64,000 nucleotides of DNA from Dorea sp. AF36-15AT (GCF_003477705.1 NZ_QUDV01000004.1:186001-250000), one strand, 5' to 3'; shown: positions 26,068 through 35,103, numbered from the stretch's first letter. Numbers and translations are program-made. Notes: a model not told the origin generated them from the letters alone.

Positions 26068-27126
26068 TTATATCATCCGCTTAGGCTCATCAAAGAATTG
26101 AAGAGAGGATGGCTCTGCATAACTGTTTCCAATATCGTGTAACAATACCAGATTCAATGTTCCGTGCATATTCTTCTTATCTAAAGAAATGGCTTTGGTC
26201 AGACTGCCGAGCGGTAATCCGCATTTGTGTGGCAGTCGGTAAATATTCAACACGTTTAATATTCTTTCAGCAGTGCCGGCTTCTGTCAGTCCACGTTCTT
26301 CAGCAATGCGGGTGATCTGATACATACCGATGGCAACTGCTTCACCGTGAATCTGCATCTGGTAATTGAAATGCTGTTCAATGGCGTGTGCAAGTGTATG
26401 TCCAAAGTTCAGCAGCATACGTCTGCCGGTGTCGAACTGATCTTCTTCTACAATCTCGCGTTTGATGTCTACGCATCTGGTAATTACTTCCGGAAGCACC
26501 TTTTTCAGATCCTTAAAGGAAGTGTGGGATGCCAGTGTCTCAAAGAGGTCCGCATCTTCAATACAGCCATATTTGACGACTTCGCCCATACCGTCGATGA
26601 TGAAACGCTCACTCAGTGTGTCAAGGACTGTAGGATCGATCAGTACCAGAGATGGCTGATAAAATGCACCGACCAGATTCTTGCCCTGTGGAAGATCGAC
26701 AGCAACCTTGCCGCCCACGGATGAATCTACCTGTGCTAACAGAGAAGTAGGAATCTGCACCAGCTTGATGCCGCGCATATAGGTAGATGCTGCAAATCCT
26801 GCGAGGTCTCCGATGACACCGCCACCCAGGGCAATGATCATGTCGGTTCTGGTAAAGTGAGCCTCGGCCATAGCTTCGTAGATCTGAGGCAGAGTCTGGA
26901 AGTCTTTGGTCTGTTCGCCGTGTGGCAGTACGATATGATAACATTCCCAATCAGCAAGTCTGGCGGTCAAAGCCTCTCCGTAGATCGGATACACGATATC
27001 ATCAGAGATGATCATAATTTTGTGACCACGAAAGGCTTCGTGGATATAAGTATCCGCCTGACTCAGTATGTTGTTTTTTATATAGATCGGGTAGCTGTTG
27101 GCTCCCAGATTTACAGTTAATTTCAT
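26068..27126 (-). CDS. aroB: 3-Dehydroquinate synthase
   Basis: The 352-residue enzyme converts DAHP to 3-dehydroquinate, the second shikimate step, using NAD and a divalent metal. Family motifs are GGGVIGDLAGFAASTYMRG for NAD, and NFGHTLAHAIE with HGEAVAIGM for the metal. Length is normal. It follows aroF with a 13-base gap on the minus strand, so both enzymes of early chorismate synthesis are made together. The start ATG at 27126 has a GGAG-type site. Confidence 0.96.
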   Translation of the reverse strand: MKLTVNLGANSYPIYIKNNILSQADTYIHEAFRGHKIMIISDDIVYPIYGEALTARLADWECYHIVLPHGEQTKDFQTLPQIYEAMAEAHFTRTDMIIALGGGVIGDLAGFAASTYMRGIKLVQIPTSLLAQVDSSVGGKVAVDLPQGKNLVGAFYQPSLVLIDPTVLDTLSERFIIDGMGEVVKYGCIEDADLFETLASHTSFKDLKKVLPEVITRCVDIKREIVEEDQFDTGRRMLLNFGHTLAHAIEQHFNYQMQIHGEAVAIGMYQITRIAEERGLTEAGTAERILNVLNIYRLPHKCGLPLGSLTKAISLDKKNMHGTLNLVLLHDIGNSYAEPSSLQFFDEPKRMI

Positions 27127-27139
27127 GGGTTGATACTCC

Positions 27140-28153
27140 TTAAACTTCTTTTCCTACTACATGGGCAATCTGTGAAACTTTCCTGACCAGATTGTCGAAT
27201 TTCTCAGGCTTTAATGACTGGGCACCGTCGCAGAGGGCTGCTTCCGGATTGTTGTGAACTTCAATCATAAGTCCGTCCGCACCTGCAGCTACAGCAGCCA
27301 TTGCCATAGAATCTACCAGCCACCATTTGCCGCCTGCATGACTCGGATCGATGATGATTGGAAGATGAGTCAGCTTGCGGAGTACCGGGATGCACTGAAG
27401 ATCCAGCGTGTTTCTTGTATAGGTTTCAAATGTACGGATACCACGCTCGCAGAGAATGACATTTTCATTACCTGCTGCCATAATGTATTCGGCAGACATG
27501 ATCCATTCTTCGTAAGTTGCATTAAGGCCTCTCTTCAGCAGGATCGGGCGATCGATCTGTCCTAACTGTTTTAACAGATCAAAGTTCTGCATATTGCGGG
27601 CACCGATCTGAATCAGGTCAACCTTTTCGTTGAAAACATCCAGATACTGCGGAGACATTAATTCACTTACGATTGGAAGACCAACTTCCTTTTTGACAGC
27701 TTCCAGAATCTCCAGACCTTCCAGCCCAAGTCCCTGGAATGAATATGGACTCGTACGAGGCTTGAATGCGCCGCCTCTTAACAGGTTGGCGCCGGATGCC
27801 TTAGCAGCCTTTGCGATGCCAAGTACCTGTTCATAAGTCTCAACGGAACAAGGACCTGCGATCAGTCCAAGGTGATCGCCGCCGATCTTAACTCCTGATA
27901 CATCGATGATGGAATTCTCCGGATGGAATGCGCGGTTGGCAAGTTTATAAGGTTCCTGCACATGCATAACTCGTTCTACTGAAGGATCTACTTCAAAAAG
28001 TCTTGGATCTACCTTAGATGTGTCACCGACACAGCCGATGATGGTCATTTCGTTGCCGACTACCATGTGAGGTGTCAATCCTTTGTTCTTAACCAGTGAT
28101 TCAACACGAGCATTATCTTCGGCACTGGTATGTGGTTTTAATACTAAAATCAT
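27140..28153 (-). CDS. aroF: DAHP synthase, type I-beta with N-terminal regulatory domain
   Basis: The 337-residue enzyme joins erythrose 4-phosphate and phosphoenolpyruvate, the entry to the shikimate pathway. Residues 1-70 (MILVLKPHTSAEDNARVE..) form the ferredoxin-like regulatory domain known from Thermotoga-type enzymes, where tyrosine or phenylalanine inhibits. The catalytic barrel follows, with GPCSVET, GGAFKPRTSPYSFQG, KRG and DPSHAGGK. I chose ATG 28153, nine bases from AAGGAGG, over an in-frame start seven codons upstream. It is the first gene of the minus-strand operon. Confidence 0.95.
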   Translation of the reverse strand: MILVLKPHTSAEDNARVESLVKNKGLTPHMVVGNEMTIIGCVGDTSKVDPRLFEVDPSVERVMHVQEPYKLANRAFHPENSIIDVSGVKIGGDHLGLIAGPCSVETYEQVLGIAKAAKASGANLLRGGAFKPRTSPYSFQGLGLEGLEILEAVKKEVGLPIVSELMSPQYLDVFNEKVDLIQIGARNMQNFDLLKQLGQIDRPILLKRGLNATYEEWIMSAEYIMAAGNENVILCERGIRTFETYTRNTLDLQCIPVLRKLTHLPIIIDPSHAGGKWWLVDSMAMAAVAAGADGLMIEVHNNPEAALCDGAQSLKPEKFDNLVRKVSQIAHVVGKEV

Positions 28154-28172
28154 AATGTAAATCCTCCTTGAC

Positions 28173-28204
28173 ATTCATACTGTAAAATATTCGCGCTGTA
28201 AAAT
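28173..28204 (-). promoter_or_regulatory. Tandem 16-bp direct repeat in the aroF leader
   Basis: Read on the minus strand, two adjacent units ATTTTACAG-CGC-GAAT and ATTTTACAG-TAT-GAAT differ only in the middle three bases. They lie between promoter and aroF ribosome site, so they could bind a repressor or an RNA-binding protein. The ligand is probably an aromatic amino acid, by inference from the operon. Confidence 0.5.
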
Positions 28205-28234
28205 TTTAGCTGTTTAAAGTGTGAAACTAATGGT

Positions 28235-28263
28235 ATGATACAGCTGATCGAAGAGGATGTCAA
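28235..28263 (-). promoter_or_regulatory. Promoter of the aroF-aroB-SDR operon
   Basis: On the minus strand TTGACA (28263-28258), 17 bases, TATCAT (28240-28235): consensus -35 and good -10 with ideal spacing, about 75 bases upstream of the aroF ATG. Confidence 0.8.
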
Positions 28264-28348
28264 TAGATTTTGCAAAAAATGTGTAGAAGATTGTATACAA
28301 ATGGGATAGAATAGAACGTAGATTAATGATTGAGAGGAGACTACAATA

Positions 28349-29566
28349 ATGAAAGCGTACGAAAGATTTTTGGAGTATGTTGCAGTATGGACAACAAGTG
28401 ATGAGAACAGCGATACGGTTCCTTCAGCAGCGAGAGAACTGGATCTGGCGAAGAAGCTGGTAGAAGAGATGAAAGGACTTGGCATCGAGGATGCGAGAGT
28501 GGATGACAAGGGCTATGTATATGGTTCTGTTCCTGCTACACCGGGATGCGAGGACAAAGCAGCTCTGGGACTGATTGCGCATATGGATACAGCGATGGAT
28601 GCGTCCGGTAAAGATATCAAGCCACAGCTTATCAAGAACTATGATGGCGGTGATGTGGTGCTTGGAGCAAGCGGCAATGTATTATCAGTAGCAGAATTCC
28701 CACATCTGGCAGGTCTGAAAGGACGAACTCTGATCACAACAGACGGAACGACACTTCTTGGTGCTGACGACAAGGCTGGTATTGCAGAAATCCTGACAGC
28801 TGTAGATGAGATTATAAAGGAAGGACTTCCACATGGTAAGATCTGCATCGGATTCACACCGGATGAGGAAATCGGAAGAGGTTCGGATCATTTTGATGTA
28901 GAAGGATTTGGGGCAGATTACGCTTACACATTGGATGGTGACGCAGAGGGTGAGATCCAGTATGAGAATTTTAATGCGTCTACAGGCTTTGTAACATGTC
29001 ACGGCGTCAGTGTACACACAGGATCTGCAAAGGATATTATGGTGAATTCGCAGACGATCGCAACGGAATTCCACCAGATGCTTCCGGCAGATGAACGTCC
29101 GGAGACGACCGAAGGATACGAAGGCTTCTATCATCTGAATGCAATGAGTGGTAATGTAACTACTACGAATATGAAGTATCTCATCCGTGATTTTGATAAG
29201 GAGAATTTTGATAAGCGCGCAGAAAAGATGCAGGAGATTGCTGAAGTACTTAATCAGAAATACGGAGAAGGCAGCGTAGAAGTGAAGGTGACGGAGTCTT
29301 ATCGTAATATGAGGGAGAAGATCGAACCGTGTATGGAGCTGGTAGATATGGCACTTGCTGCGATTAAGAATGTGGGACTGGAACCGGTCGTAGAACCGAT
29401 CCGTGGAGGCACAGACGGAGCAAGACTCAGCTTCATGGGACTTCCATGCCCGAATCTTGGAACGGGCGGTCACGCATTTCACGGTGTGTTCGAGCACATT
29501 ACGGTAGAGGGAATGGATCTCGGAGTTAAAATCGTGAAAGATATTGTAAGACAGATTGCAGAATAA
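28349..29566 (+). CDS. pepT: Peptidase T (tripeptide aminopeptidase)
   Basis: The 405-residue M20 metallopeptidase removes N-terminal residues from tripeptides in the cytoplasm. Zinc-site motifs are LIAHMDTAMDA (His/Asp), the bridging aspartate in LLGADDKAGIAE and PDEEIGRG for the catalytic glutamate. The insert dimerisation domain spans about residues 205-325. It is divergent from the aroF operon, with a short promoter region between, and 136 bases upstream of the peptide transporter gene. Together they form a peptide-use pair. Confidence 0.94.
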   Translation: MKAYERFLEYVAVWTTSDENSDTVPSAARELDLAKKLVEEMKGLGIEDARVDDKGYVYGSVPATPGCEDKAALGLIAHMDTAMDASGKDIKPQLIKNYDGGDVVLGASGNVLSVAEFPHLAGLKGRTLITTDGTTLLGADDKAGIAEILTAVDEIIKEGLPHGKICIGFTPDEEIGRGSDHFDVEGFGADYAYTLDGDAEGEIQYENFNASTGFVTCHGVSVHTGSAKDIMVNSQTIATEFHQMLPADERPETTEGYEGFYHLNAMSGNVTTTNMKYLIRDFDKENFDKRAEKMQEIAEVLNQKYGEGSVEVKVTESYRNMREKIEPCMELVDMALAAIKNVGLEPVVEPIRGGTDGARLSFMGLPCPNLGTGGHAFHGVFEHITVEGMDLGVKIVKDIVRQIAE

Positions 29567-29609
29567 ACATTTAAAACACAGGGAAAATGTGGAGTTTATA
29601 CTATTTTAA

Positions 29610-29638
29610 TTGAACCGTGTTCTAGAATATGGTATAGT
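29610..29638 (+). promoter_or_regulatory. Promoter of the POT transporter gene
   Basis: TTGAAC (29610-29615), 17 bases, TATAGT (29633-29638), 64 bases upstream of the transporter ATG. Confidence 0.75.
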
Positions 29639-29702
29639 ACGGATTGTCTGCTGTTATTTGGGGAAGTGACAGCGATCATCAAAGTATAGAAGGAGAACAA
29701 AA

Positions 29703-31082
29703 ATGGGAGCAACAAAGACAAAAGAGAAACACCCAAAGGGCTTCTATGCGTGCTGTATCACGTTCATGTTTGAACGTCTGGCATTCTATGGGGCAAAGCC
29801 GTTGCTGCTCTTATTCCTGATTACTGCTGTGGCAGAAGGTGGTCTGGGAATTGAGAGGACAGACGCGGCGATCATGGCTGCGAATCTGACAGCGTACACT
29901 TATATGGCACCGCTGATCGGAGGCGTGATTTCAGACAGATGGCTTGGGGCAAGATATGCCATCTCGTTTGGTTACATTATTATGGCATTAGGATACATTG
30001 TAGGATGGCGGGCAGATAGTCCGGCTATGATTAATGCAATGATCATTCTGGTGTCTATCGGAACAGGTTTATTTAAAGGCAATCTGAACGCATTGATCGG
30101 AAGACAGTATCATAACAAGGAATTATTGGATGCGGCATTTTCCATTCAGTATTCCTATGTAAATGTAGGAGCATTTGTGGGATCATTGCTGACAGGCTTC
30201 TTGTATCTACATGTGTTTAAAAAGGGAGATGTACTTGGATTCCGTCAGTGTTTCCTCATGGCAGCACTGTGGTGTATCGTAGGTCTGGTATGGTTTGTGC
30301 TGAACTGGGGCAATCTCCAGGGACAGGGCATTAAGCCATTCAAGTACCTGACGGATGAAAAGGGTGAGATCATCGGATCTACACATACTGCTGACGAGGG
30401 CGCAGGCAAGAAAGAACCATTGTCAAAGAAAGAGAAGGAACGAATGGGAGCGATCATTCTGGTATCCGCATTGTCCGTCATCTTCTGGCTGTTCTACTAT
30501 CAGCAGGATCTGGCACTGGTAATCTACATGACAGACTATGTGAAGATGAGCCTTGGCTCGTTCGAAATTGCACCGTCATGGATCACAACTACATGGAACG
30601 GTCTGCTGTGTGTAGTACTTGGTGGCGTTATGGCTGCAATCTGGAAGAAGCTTGCAGAGCGTCCGCAGGGCGATATGAATATGTTCAAGAAAGTCGGTCT
30701 GGGATTTCTGTTTGTAGGACTGGCATTCGGTGTAATGGTATTATGCGAATTATTCCGTGGTGTTGGTGCAGATGCATCTGTTAAGGCAAGTGTACTCTGG
30801 CCGATCCTGTTCTCTGCCGTAATTACCATCGGAGAGATGTGCTTCTCGCCACTGCGTAATGCATTCGTAAGTAAATATGCACCGAAGAAATACCTGTCAC
30901 TGCTGATGGGAGTTATCGCGGTATCTACATTTGTGGCAAATAAACTGAGCCCATATGTACAGGCATTCATTGAGAAATTCGATGTATTCCCGGTATTCGT
31001 TGGAATCTTCGTGATCATGATGGCGTTTACTGCATTGCTGTTTGCGGCGAATAAGCAGTTGAATAAACTGGTAGAAGATTAA
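29703..31082 (+). CDS. POT-family proton-coupled di/tripeptide transporter
   Basis: The 459-residue membrane protein belongs to the major facilitator-type POT/PTR2 family (DtpT-like). The first helix carries the family signature as FMFERLAFYGAK, a variant of ExxERFxYY, and PLIGGVISDRWLGAR follows as the loop 2-3 motif. Twelve or more helices are predicted by hydrophobicity. The product imports di- and tripeptides with protons, feeding PepT encoded just upstream. It has its own promoter, an AGAAGGAG site and a strong hairpin terminator. Confidence 0.93.
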   Translation: MGATKTKEKHPKGFYACCITFMFERLAFYGAKPLLLLFLITAVAEGGLGIERTDAAIMAANLTAYTYMAPLIGGVISDRWLGARYAISFGYIIMALGYIVGWRADSPAMINAMIILVSIGTGLFKGNLNALIGRQYHNKELLDAAFSIQYSYVNVGAFVGSLLTGFLYLHVFKKGDVLGFRQCFLMAALWCIVGLVWFVLNWGNLQGQGIKPFKYLTDEKGEIIGSTHTADEGAGKKEPLSKKEKERMGAIILVSALSVIFWLFYYQQDLALVIYMTDYVKMSLGSFEIAPSWITTTWNGLLCVVLGGVMAAIWKKLAERPQGDMNMFKKVGLGFLFVGLAFGVMVLCELFRGVGADASVKASVLWPILFSAVITIGEMCFSPLRNAFVSKYAPKKYLSLLMGVIAVSTFVANKLSPYVQAFIEKFDVFPVFVGIFVIMMAFTALLFAANKQLNKLVED

Positions 31083-31092
31083 GAGATATATG

Positions 31093-31135
31093 AATATCAC
31101 GCACCATGTTTGTATGGTTGCGTGATATTTTTTTG
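31093..31135 (+). terminator. Terminator of the POT transporter gene
   Basis: A 15-bp stem with one bulge (AATATCACGC.. / ..GCGTGATATT) and a 6-base loop is followed by TTTTTTTG. Confidence 0.9.
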
Positions 31136-31153
31136 TGTGCTATCGTAGATGCA

Positions 31154-31282
31154 GTATATCAGATGGGAGTCAATCACCCAGCTGATATAGCCTCCGGCAG
31201 GATTGCAGAGGTGCGCAGTAGAAGTATGTCATGCAATTGCATGACACGCACCTCGCAGCAAGAACGCCGAGGCATTCTTGAA
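31154..31282 (+). repeat. Dispersed palindromic repeat, short copy
   Basis: This 129-base element recurs at 46874-47055 with about four mismatches over its last 113 bases. It contains nested stems: TATATCAG / CTGATATA, GAGGTGCG / CGCACCTC enclosing the self-complementary GTCATGCAATTGCATGAC, and CAAGAACGCC / GGCATTCTTG. It lacks a 52-base inner segment present in the other copy, as if lost between two GGGAG repeats. It lies between the transporter terminator and the acetyltransferase gene. No protein is encoded. Confidence 0.85.
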
Positions 31283-31316
31283 TAGAGAAGATAATTTTCG
31301 GGAAAGGATGTTGGGA

Positions 31317-31931
31317 ATGGAACTTAAGATACGTGTAGTCAGTGAGGATGACGCAGAGGCGCTGGTGGAAATATATCGATATTATGTGGAGCATACGGCG
31401 ATCACTTATGAGTGTCATGTGCCGTCCGTGGAGGAATTTCGACAGCGGATACGTCACACATTGGAAAAATATCCCTATCTGGCAGCAGAGCTGGACGGAA
31501 AGATCGTGGGCTATGTTTATGCCTCTCCGCTGAATACCAGGGAATCCTATGACTGGTCGGTAGAGACGTCGATCTATGTGGCAGAGAATGTACGCGGACA
31601 TGGAATCGGAAGCCGTCTTTATCAGGCATTGGAAGACACGTTGGATGCCATGCACATCATCAATCTGAATGCGTGTATTGCGTATCCGGAAGAACCGGAT
31701 GAGTATCTTACTAACAATAGTGTAGAGTATCATGAACATCTCGGTTACCGGCTGATCGGAACATTCCACCAGTGTGCGTACAAATTCGGACGCTGGTATC
31801 ATATGGTATGGATGGAAAAAGCGATTGCAGAGCATCCGGATACGCCGGAACCTGTGATCTGGTTTACGGAGTTACAGGAACAATATAATAGAAAATGTGA
31901 AGAGATATGGAAAAGGGCTGCGGAAGATTAA
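31317..31931 (+). CDS. GNAT-family N-acetyltransferase, phosphinothricin-type
   Basis: The 204-residue enzyme has the GNAT fold with acetyl-CoA loop VRGHGIGSRLYQAL near residue 95 and resembles the PAT/bar-like subfamily, which acetylates small amino-group compounds such as phosphinothricin or methionine analogues. The C-terminal 30 residues extend beyond the core fold. I chose ATG 31317, nine bases after AAAGG; longer frames run back into the repeat. The substrate is not known. Its stop codon overlaps that of the convergent sensor kinase gene. Confidence 0.82.
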   Translation: MELKIRVVSEDDAEALVEIYRYYVEHTAITYECHVPSVEEFRQRIRHTLEKYPYLAAELDGKIVGYVYASPLNTRESYDWSVETSIYVAENVRGHGIGSRLYQALEDTLDAMHIINLNACIAYPEEPDEYLTNNSVEYHEHLGYRLIGTFHQCAYKFGRWYHMVWMEKAIAEHPDTPEPVIWFTELQEQYNRKCEEIWKRAAED

Positions 31932-31945
31932 TCCGCAAGCCCTTT
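31911..31945. terminator. Shared terminator inside the convergent stop codons
   Basis: GGGCTGCGGA / TCCGCAAGCCC (31915-31924 and 31932-31942, one bulge), flanked by AAAA on the left and TTT on the right, spans the overlapping ends of the acetyltransferase and kinase genes. It could act in both directions. Confidence 0.55.
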
Positions 31946-33304
31946 AAATGTTAAGGTAGAAGTGAAGAAATTACTCGATTGTGTATAGTTCAGCTGACCA
32001 TGCATCAGCTGCATCATTTTTTCTGCACTCTTCAGACCAATCCGGTTGCTCTCGATGCCGGCAAGGTCTGATTTGACAGCATTTTCTAAGGTGATAATCA
32101 GCTGCGGCACATTATGACTGTCTGTATTCTGACAGAATGTAATGACGACCGGAGCTTTTTTGTCTCCATATTTGAGAATGTTGGAGAACAGATTGTTAAA
32201 GATTCGCTTGATCAGCGCAGGATCGCCTTCAAAATCAGAAAGTGGTTCACCGGGGATCTGAGGTGAAGTCTGAAATCCGGTCAGATGCAGGAAGTCTGCA
32301 TTTTCCATCAGGTGTTCCAGCAGAAGTGTAGCAGGGAGCCTACGAAATTCAGGCTGGATGTCCTTTTCATAGACGAGTGCATATTCAAACATCCGGTCTG
32401 ACATTTCCTGGATATCTTCGGTTTTCTGAATACAGCGGTTCAGGTATTCGGTCTGCATGTCTGCATTTTTTCCGAGACGCAGTATTTCCAGATAGCCTTT
32501 CAGTACCGTGAGCGGGGTGCGCAGATCATGGGACATGGCGGTGATCAGATCCTGATTTGCCTGATGACTTTCCTGCTCATTGGTGATTGTTTCATGCAGT
32601 GTGATTCGCAGGTTGTCAAGTTCTCTTGCAAGTATGCCAAGCTCATCTTTGCTGCCGGGGATTACAGGTGTTGTCAGATCACCGGATGCCATGGTCAGGA
32701 TATGCTGTTCTAATCGATCCACTTCTTTCATTTTGCGCCGGACAAAGTACAGGATGCTTCCAAGGAACAGCGTCAGGCAGCAGATAAGGCAGGCGAAGAA
32801 ATATGGTGTAATGAAATACGTCTGATGATAGAAATAGACGATGACAGTAGCATATCCATTCTTAAACTTAACCGGCATTTCGAAGCGTTCTTCATTGGCT
32901 CCGTCTGTCCATCGGTAGGCAATGTCAAATGGTACACGAAAATTTTCGGAATCCATAATCTGGGCATAACGACCGACCAGATATTCCCCTTCGGTCAGAG
33001 AATAAAGATATATGCTGGTATATTCGTCTGCTGTTTCATCGAAGAAAGGAGTCAGTGCATCGATTGCCTTGGAATCCGTTTCGGAGGCAGGAAGGTCATA
33101 ATCAGCAGCTTTATTAAAAAGATTATTCCAGAAATTATCGTCTGCACTCGGCAGTATATCATCAAAAAATCCGGCATCTGACAGTACGTCCCAGACCTTC
33201 CATCTGCAGTTCCACATTCCCTGGAAAAGCAGTGCACTTGCAAGCCCGGTGATGATGATCAGAAGCAGAAGTTTGGTACGAATTTTAGTACGGAGCTTAT
33301 TCAC
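31928..33304 (-). CDS. VanS-like sensor histidine kinase
   Basis: The 458-residue kinase has a first membrane helix (about 11-28), an extracytoplasmic sensor region of roughly 135 residues, a second helix (about 166-187), HAMP (188-240) and HisKA with His259 in AMSHDLRTPL. The ATPase part is divergent, with NNLFSNILKYG as N box and a GLKSAEKMM stretch where GLGL would be expected. It overlaps the response regulator gene by eight bases and is translated after it. Signal is unknown; neighbouring cell-envelope genes suggest envelope stress or antibiotics. Confidence 0.88.
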   Translation of the reverse strand: MNKLRTKIRTKLLLLIIITGLASALLFQGMWNCRWKVWDVLSDAGFFDDILPSADDNFWNNLFNKAADYDLPASETDSKAIDALTPFFDETADEYTSIYLYSLTEGEYLVGRYAQIMDSENFRVPFDIAYRWTDGANEERFEMPVKFKNGYATVIVYFYHQTYFITPYFFACLICCLTLFLGSILYFVRRKMKEVDRLEQHILTMASGDLTTPVIPGSKDELGILARELDNLRITLHETITNEQESHQANQDLITAMSHDLRTPLTVLKGYLEILRLGKNADMQTEYLNRCIQKTEDIQEMSDRMFEYALVYEKDIQPEFRRLPATLLLEHLMENADFLHLTGFQTSPQIPGEPLSDFEGDPALIKRIFNNLFSNILKYGDKKAPVVITFCQNTDSHNVPQLIITLENAVKSDLAGIESNRIGLKSAEKMMQLMHGQLNYTQSSNFFTSTLTFKGLAD

Positions 33305-34001
33305 AGCGGTACCCCTTTCCCCAGACGGTTGTGATCAGGGTCGGAGCAGCAGGATCGACTTCAATCTTGCGGCGCAGATTTCGGATGTGCACCATGACGG
33401 AATTGCTGGCACCATAGTAATAAGGCTCATTCCAGACAACTTCGAACAGCCGCTCGGCAGAAAAAATCTGACCAGGATGGGTAACCAGTGTAAGCAGCAT
33501 GGCATATTCGGTGCTGGTAAGATCTACTGCTTCACTATCCCGGTAAACGGTTTCGGTATTCCTGTCAATATCCAGATTGTGGTAATGGATATGGGAAGGG
33601 ACTTCGGTAATTGTCTCTTCATCCTTTCCTTTATATATCTGGTAACGTCGGATCAATGCCTTTACCCGGCTGATCAGCTCCGGATAGGAAAAAGGTTTCG
33701 CCAGATAGTCGTCTCCGCCGCTGGAGAAGCCTAGAGTTTTATCACTGTCTTTGGTGCGGGCACTTAAGAACAGAATTGGAGCATTGGTGAGCTTACGGAT
33801 CTCCAGACAGGTCTGGTATCCATTCATGCCTGGCATCATAATATCCAGAATAATCAGGTCATAATGCTTTTCTTTCAGCATAGCAAGCGCCTGTGTGCCG
33901 TCTCCTGCCTGATCGACTGCAAAGCCTTCACCGGTTAATAGTATCTCTATAATCTCCCGGATTTCCGGGTTGTCATCTACTGCCAGAATATGGGCATCCA
34001 T
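33297..34001 (-). CDS. OmpR-family response regulator (VanR-like)
   Basis: The 234-residue regulator has a receiver domain with Asp53 in IILDIMMPGMNG and the TKD/AKPFS conserved positions, then a winged-helix output domain ending TTVWGKGYRCE. I chose ATG 34001, with AAAGGAG upstream, over a start six codons earlier that overlaps this site. It is divergent from the GT2-YfhO gene pair; the intergenic region holds tandem TTTAAG repeats and a promoter pointing to the glycosyltransferase, a plausible target. Confidence 0.9.
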   Translation of the reverse strand: MDAHILAVDDNPEIREIIEILLTGEGFAVDQAGDGTQALAMLKEKHYDLIILDIMMPGMNGYQTCLEIRKLTNAPILFLSARTKDSDKTLGFSSGGDDYLAKPFSYPELISRVKALIRRYQIYKGKDEETITEVPSHIHYHNLDIDRNTETVYRDSEAVDLTSTEYAMLLTLVTHPGQIFSAERLFEVVWNEPYYYGASNSVMVHIRNLRRKIEVDPAAPTLITTVWGKGYRCE

Positions 34002-34068
34002 AATAAAATCTCCTTTCATATTCGTTCTGCTGATAAGTATACAAGAATTTAATAAAAAATCATTTTAA

Positions 34069-34123
34069 TTTAAGAAACTTTAAGATTTAATTTGACAAAT
34101 ACTTAAGATATGTGAGATAAAAT
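34069..34123 (+). promoter_or_regulatory. Candidate regulated promoter of the GT2-YfhO genes
   Basis: Tandem repeats TTTAAGAAAC and TTTAAGATTT (34069-34078 and 34079-34088), one helical turn apart, lie immediately upstream of a consensus -35 TTGACA (34092-34097). A -10 region AGATAAAAT follows 17-20 bases later; TTAAGA occurs again in the spacer. Ten-base-spaced direct repeats are typical of OmpR-family sites, and such a regulator is divergently encoded. Confidence 0.5.
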
Positions 34124-34146
34124 ATCCGCCAGAGGTGAATAAGATT

Positions 34147-35103
34147 ATGGATAAGATATCAATTATCGTTCCGTGCTGGAACGAGGAAGCGGCATTGCCG
34201 ATATATTATAAAGAAATGAGCCGGATCATAGGTCAGATGGATACAGACGTTGAACTAATCTTTGTAGATGATGGCTCAGCAGATAAAACATTGGAGGAAA
34301 TGAAGAAGCTTCACGAGATAGATGCCCGGTGCAGATACCTGTCATTTTCCAGAAATTTCGGAAAAGAGGCAGCAATCTATGCGGGACTTACACATGCAGA
34401 AGGAGATTATATTGCGGTGATGGATGTAGATCTTCAGGATCCGCCGTCACTTTTGCCGGAGATGTACCGGATATTAAAAGAAGAAGATTACGACAGCGTG
34501 GCAACGAGACGTTCCACCAGAGCAGGAGAGCCGGTGATACGGTCGTTCCTGTCCAGACAGTTTTATCGTTTTATCAACAAAATATCTAAGACGGAGATCG
34601 TAGATGGCGCAAGAGATTACCGCTTGATGAACCGTAAGATGGCAGATGCAGTATTACAGATGAGTGAGTACAACCGTTTTTCCAAAGGAATCTTTGGATG
34701 GGTAGGATTTAAGACCAAATGGCTGGACTTTGAAAATGTAGAGCGTTCTGCAGGTGAGACGAAGTGGTCAGTGTGGAAACTGTTCCGTTATTCATTAGAA
34801 GGAATCACCGGATTTTCAGTAGTACCATTAGCGCTTGCATCGGTACTGGGAATTCTGTTCTGTGGACTGTCGGCACTGGTGATCCTGGTAATTATTATCC
34901 GGACACTTGTATGGGGAGATCCGGTATCCGGATGGCCGTCCATGGCATGTATCGTGTTCATGGTCAGCGGTGTACAGCTATTGTGCCTTGGAATTCTTGG
35001 ACAGTATCTGTCTAAGACTTATCTTGAGACTAAGCATCGTCCGATCTATCTGCTTCGGGAATCTAGTGAGGAAGGAGAGATGTATGCAGATCATAAAAGG
35101 TAA
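34147..35103 (+). CDS. GT2 glycosyltransferase, polyprenyl-phosphate sugar synthase type
   Basis: The 318-residue protein has a GT-A domain (IIVPCWNEEAALP at the start, metal motif region VMDVDLQDPPS) and two C-terminal membrane helices (about 230-255 and 265-290), the layout of DPM1/GtrB enzymes that make undecaprenyl-phosphate sugars. I chose ATG 34147, nine bases after AGAGGTG, over GTG 34135. It overlaps the YfhO-like gene by 20 bases. Together they probably modify cell-envelope polymers with sugars, a GtrB/flippase-transferase arrangement; substrate unknown. Confidence 0.88.
   Translation: MDKISIIVPCWNEEAALPIYYKEMSRIIGQMDTDVELIFVDDGSADKTLEEMKKLHEIDARCRYLSFSRNFGKEAAIYAGLTHAEGDYIAVMDVDLQDPPSLLPEMYRILKEEDYDSVATRRSTRAGEPVIRSFLSRQFYRFINKISKTEIVDGARDYRLMNRKMADAVLQMSEYNRFSKGIFGWVGFKTKWLDFENVERSAGETKWSVWKLFRYSLEGITGFSVVPLALASVLGILFCGLSALVILVIIIRTLVWGDPVSGWPSMACIVFMVSGVQLLCLGILGQYLSKTYLETKHRPIYLLRESSEEGEMYADHKR

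Noticed and set aside
28685-29497. 270-codon antisense frame opposite pepT
   Set aside because: Peptidase T motifs on the plus strand are complete; the antisense product has no recognisable features.
31154-31282. CRISPR array or tRNA-like structure in the repeat region
   Set aside because: Only one unit with nested palindromes, no regular spacer pattern, and no tRNA consensus such as GGTTCGA with acceptor pairing.
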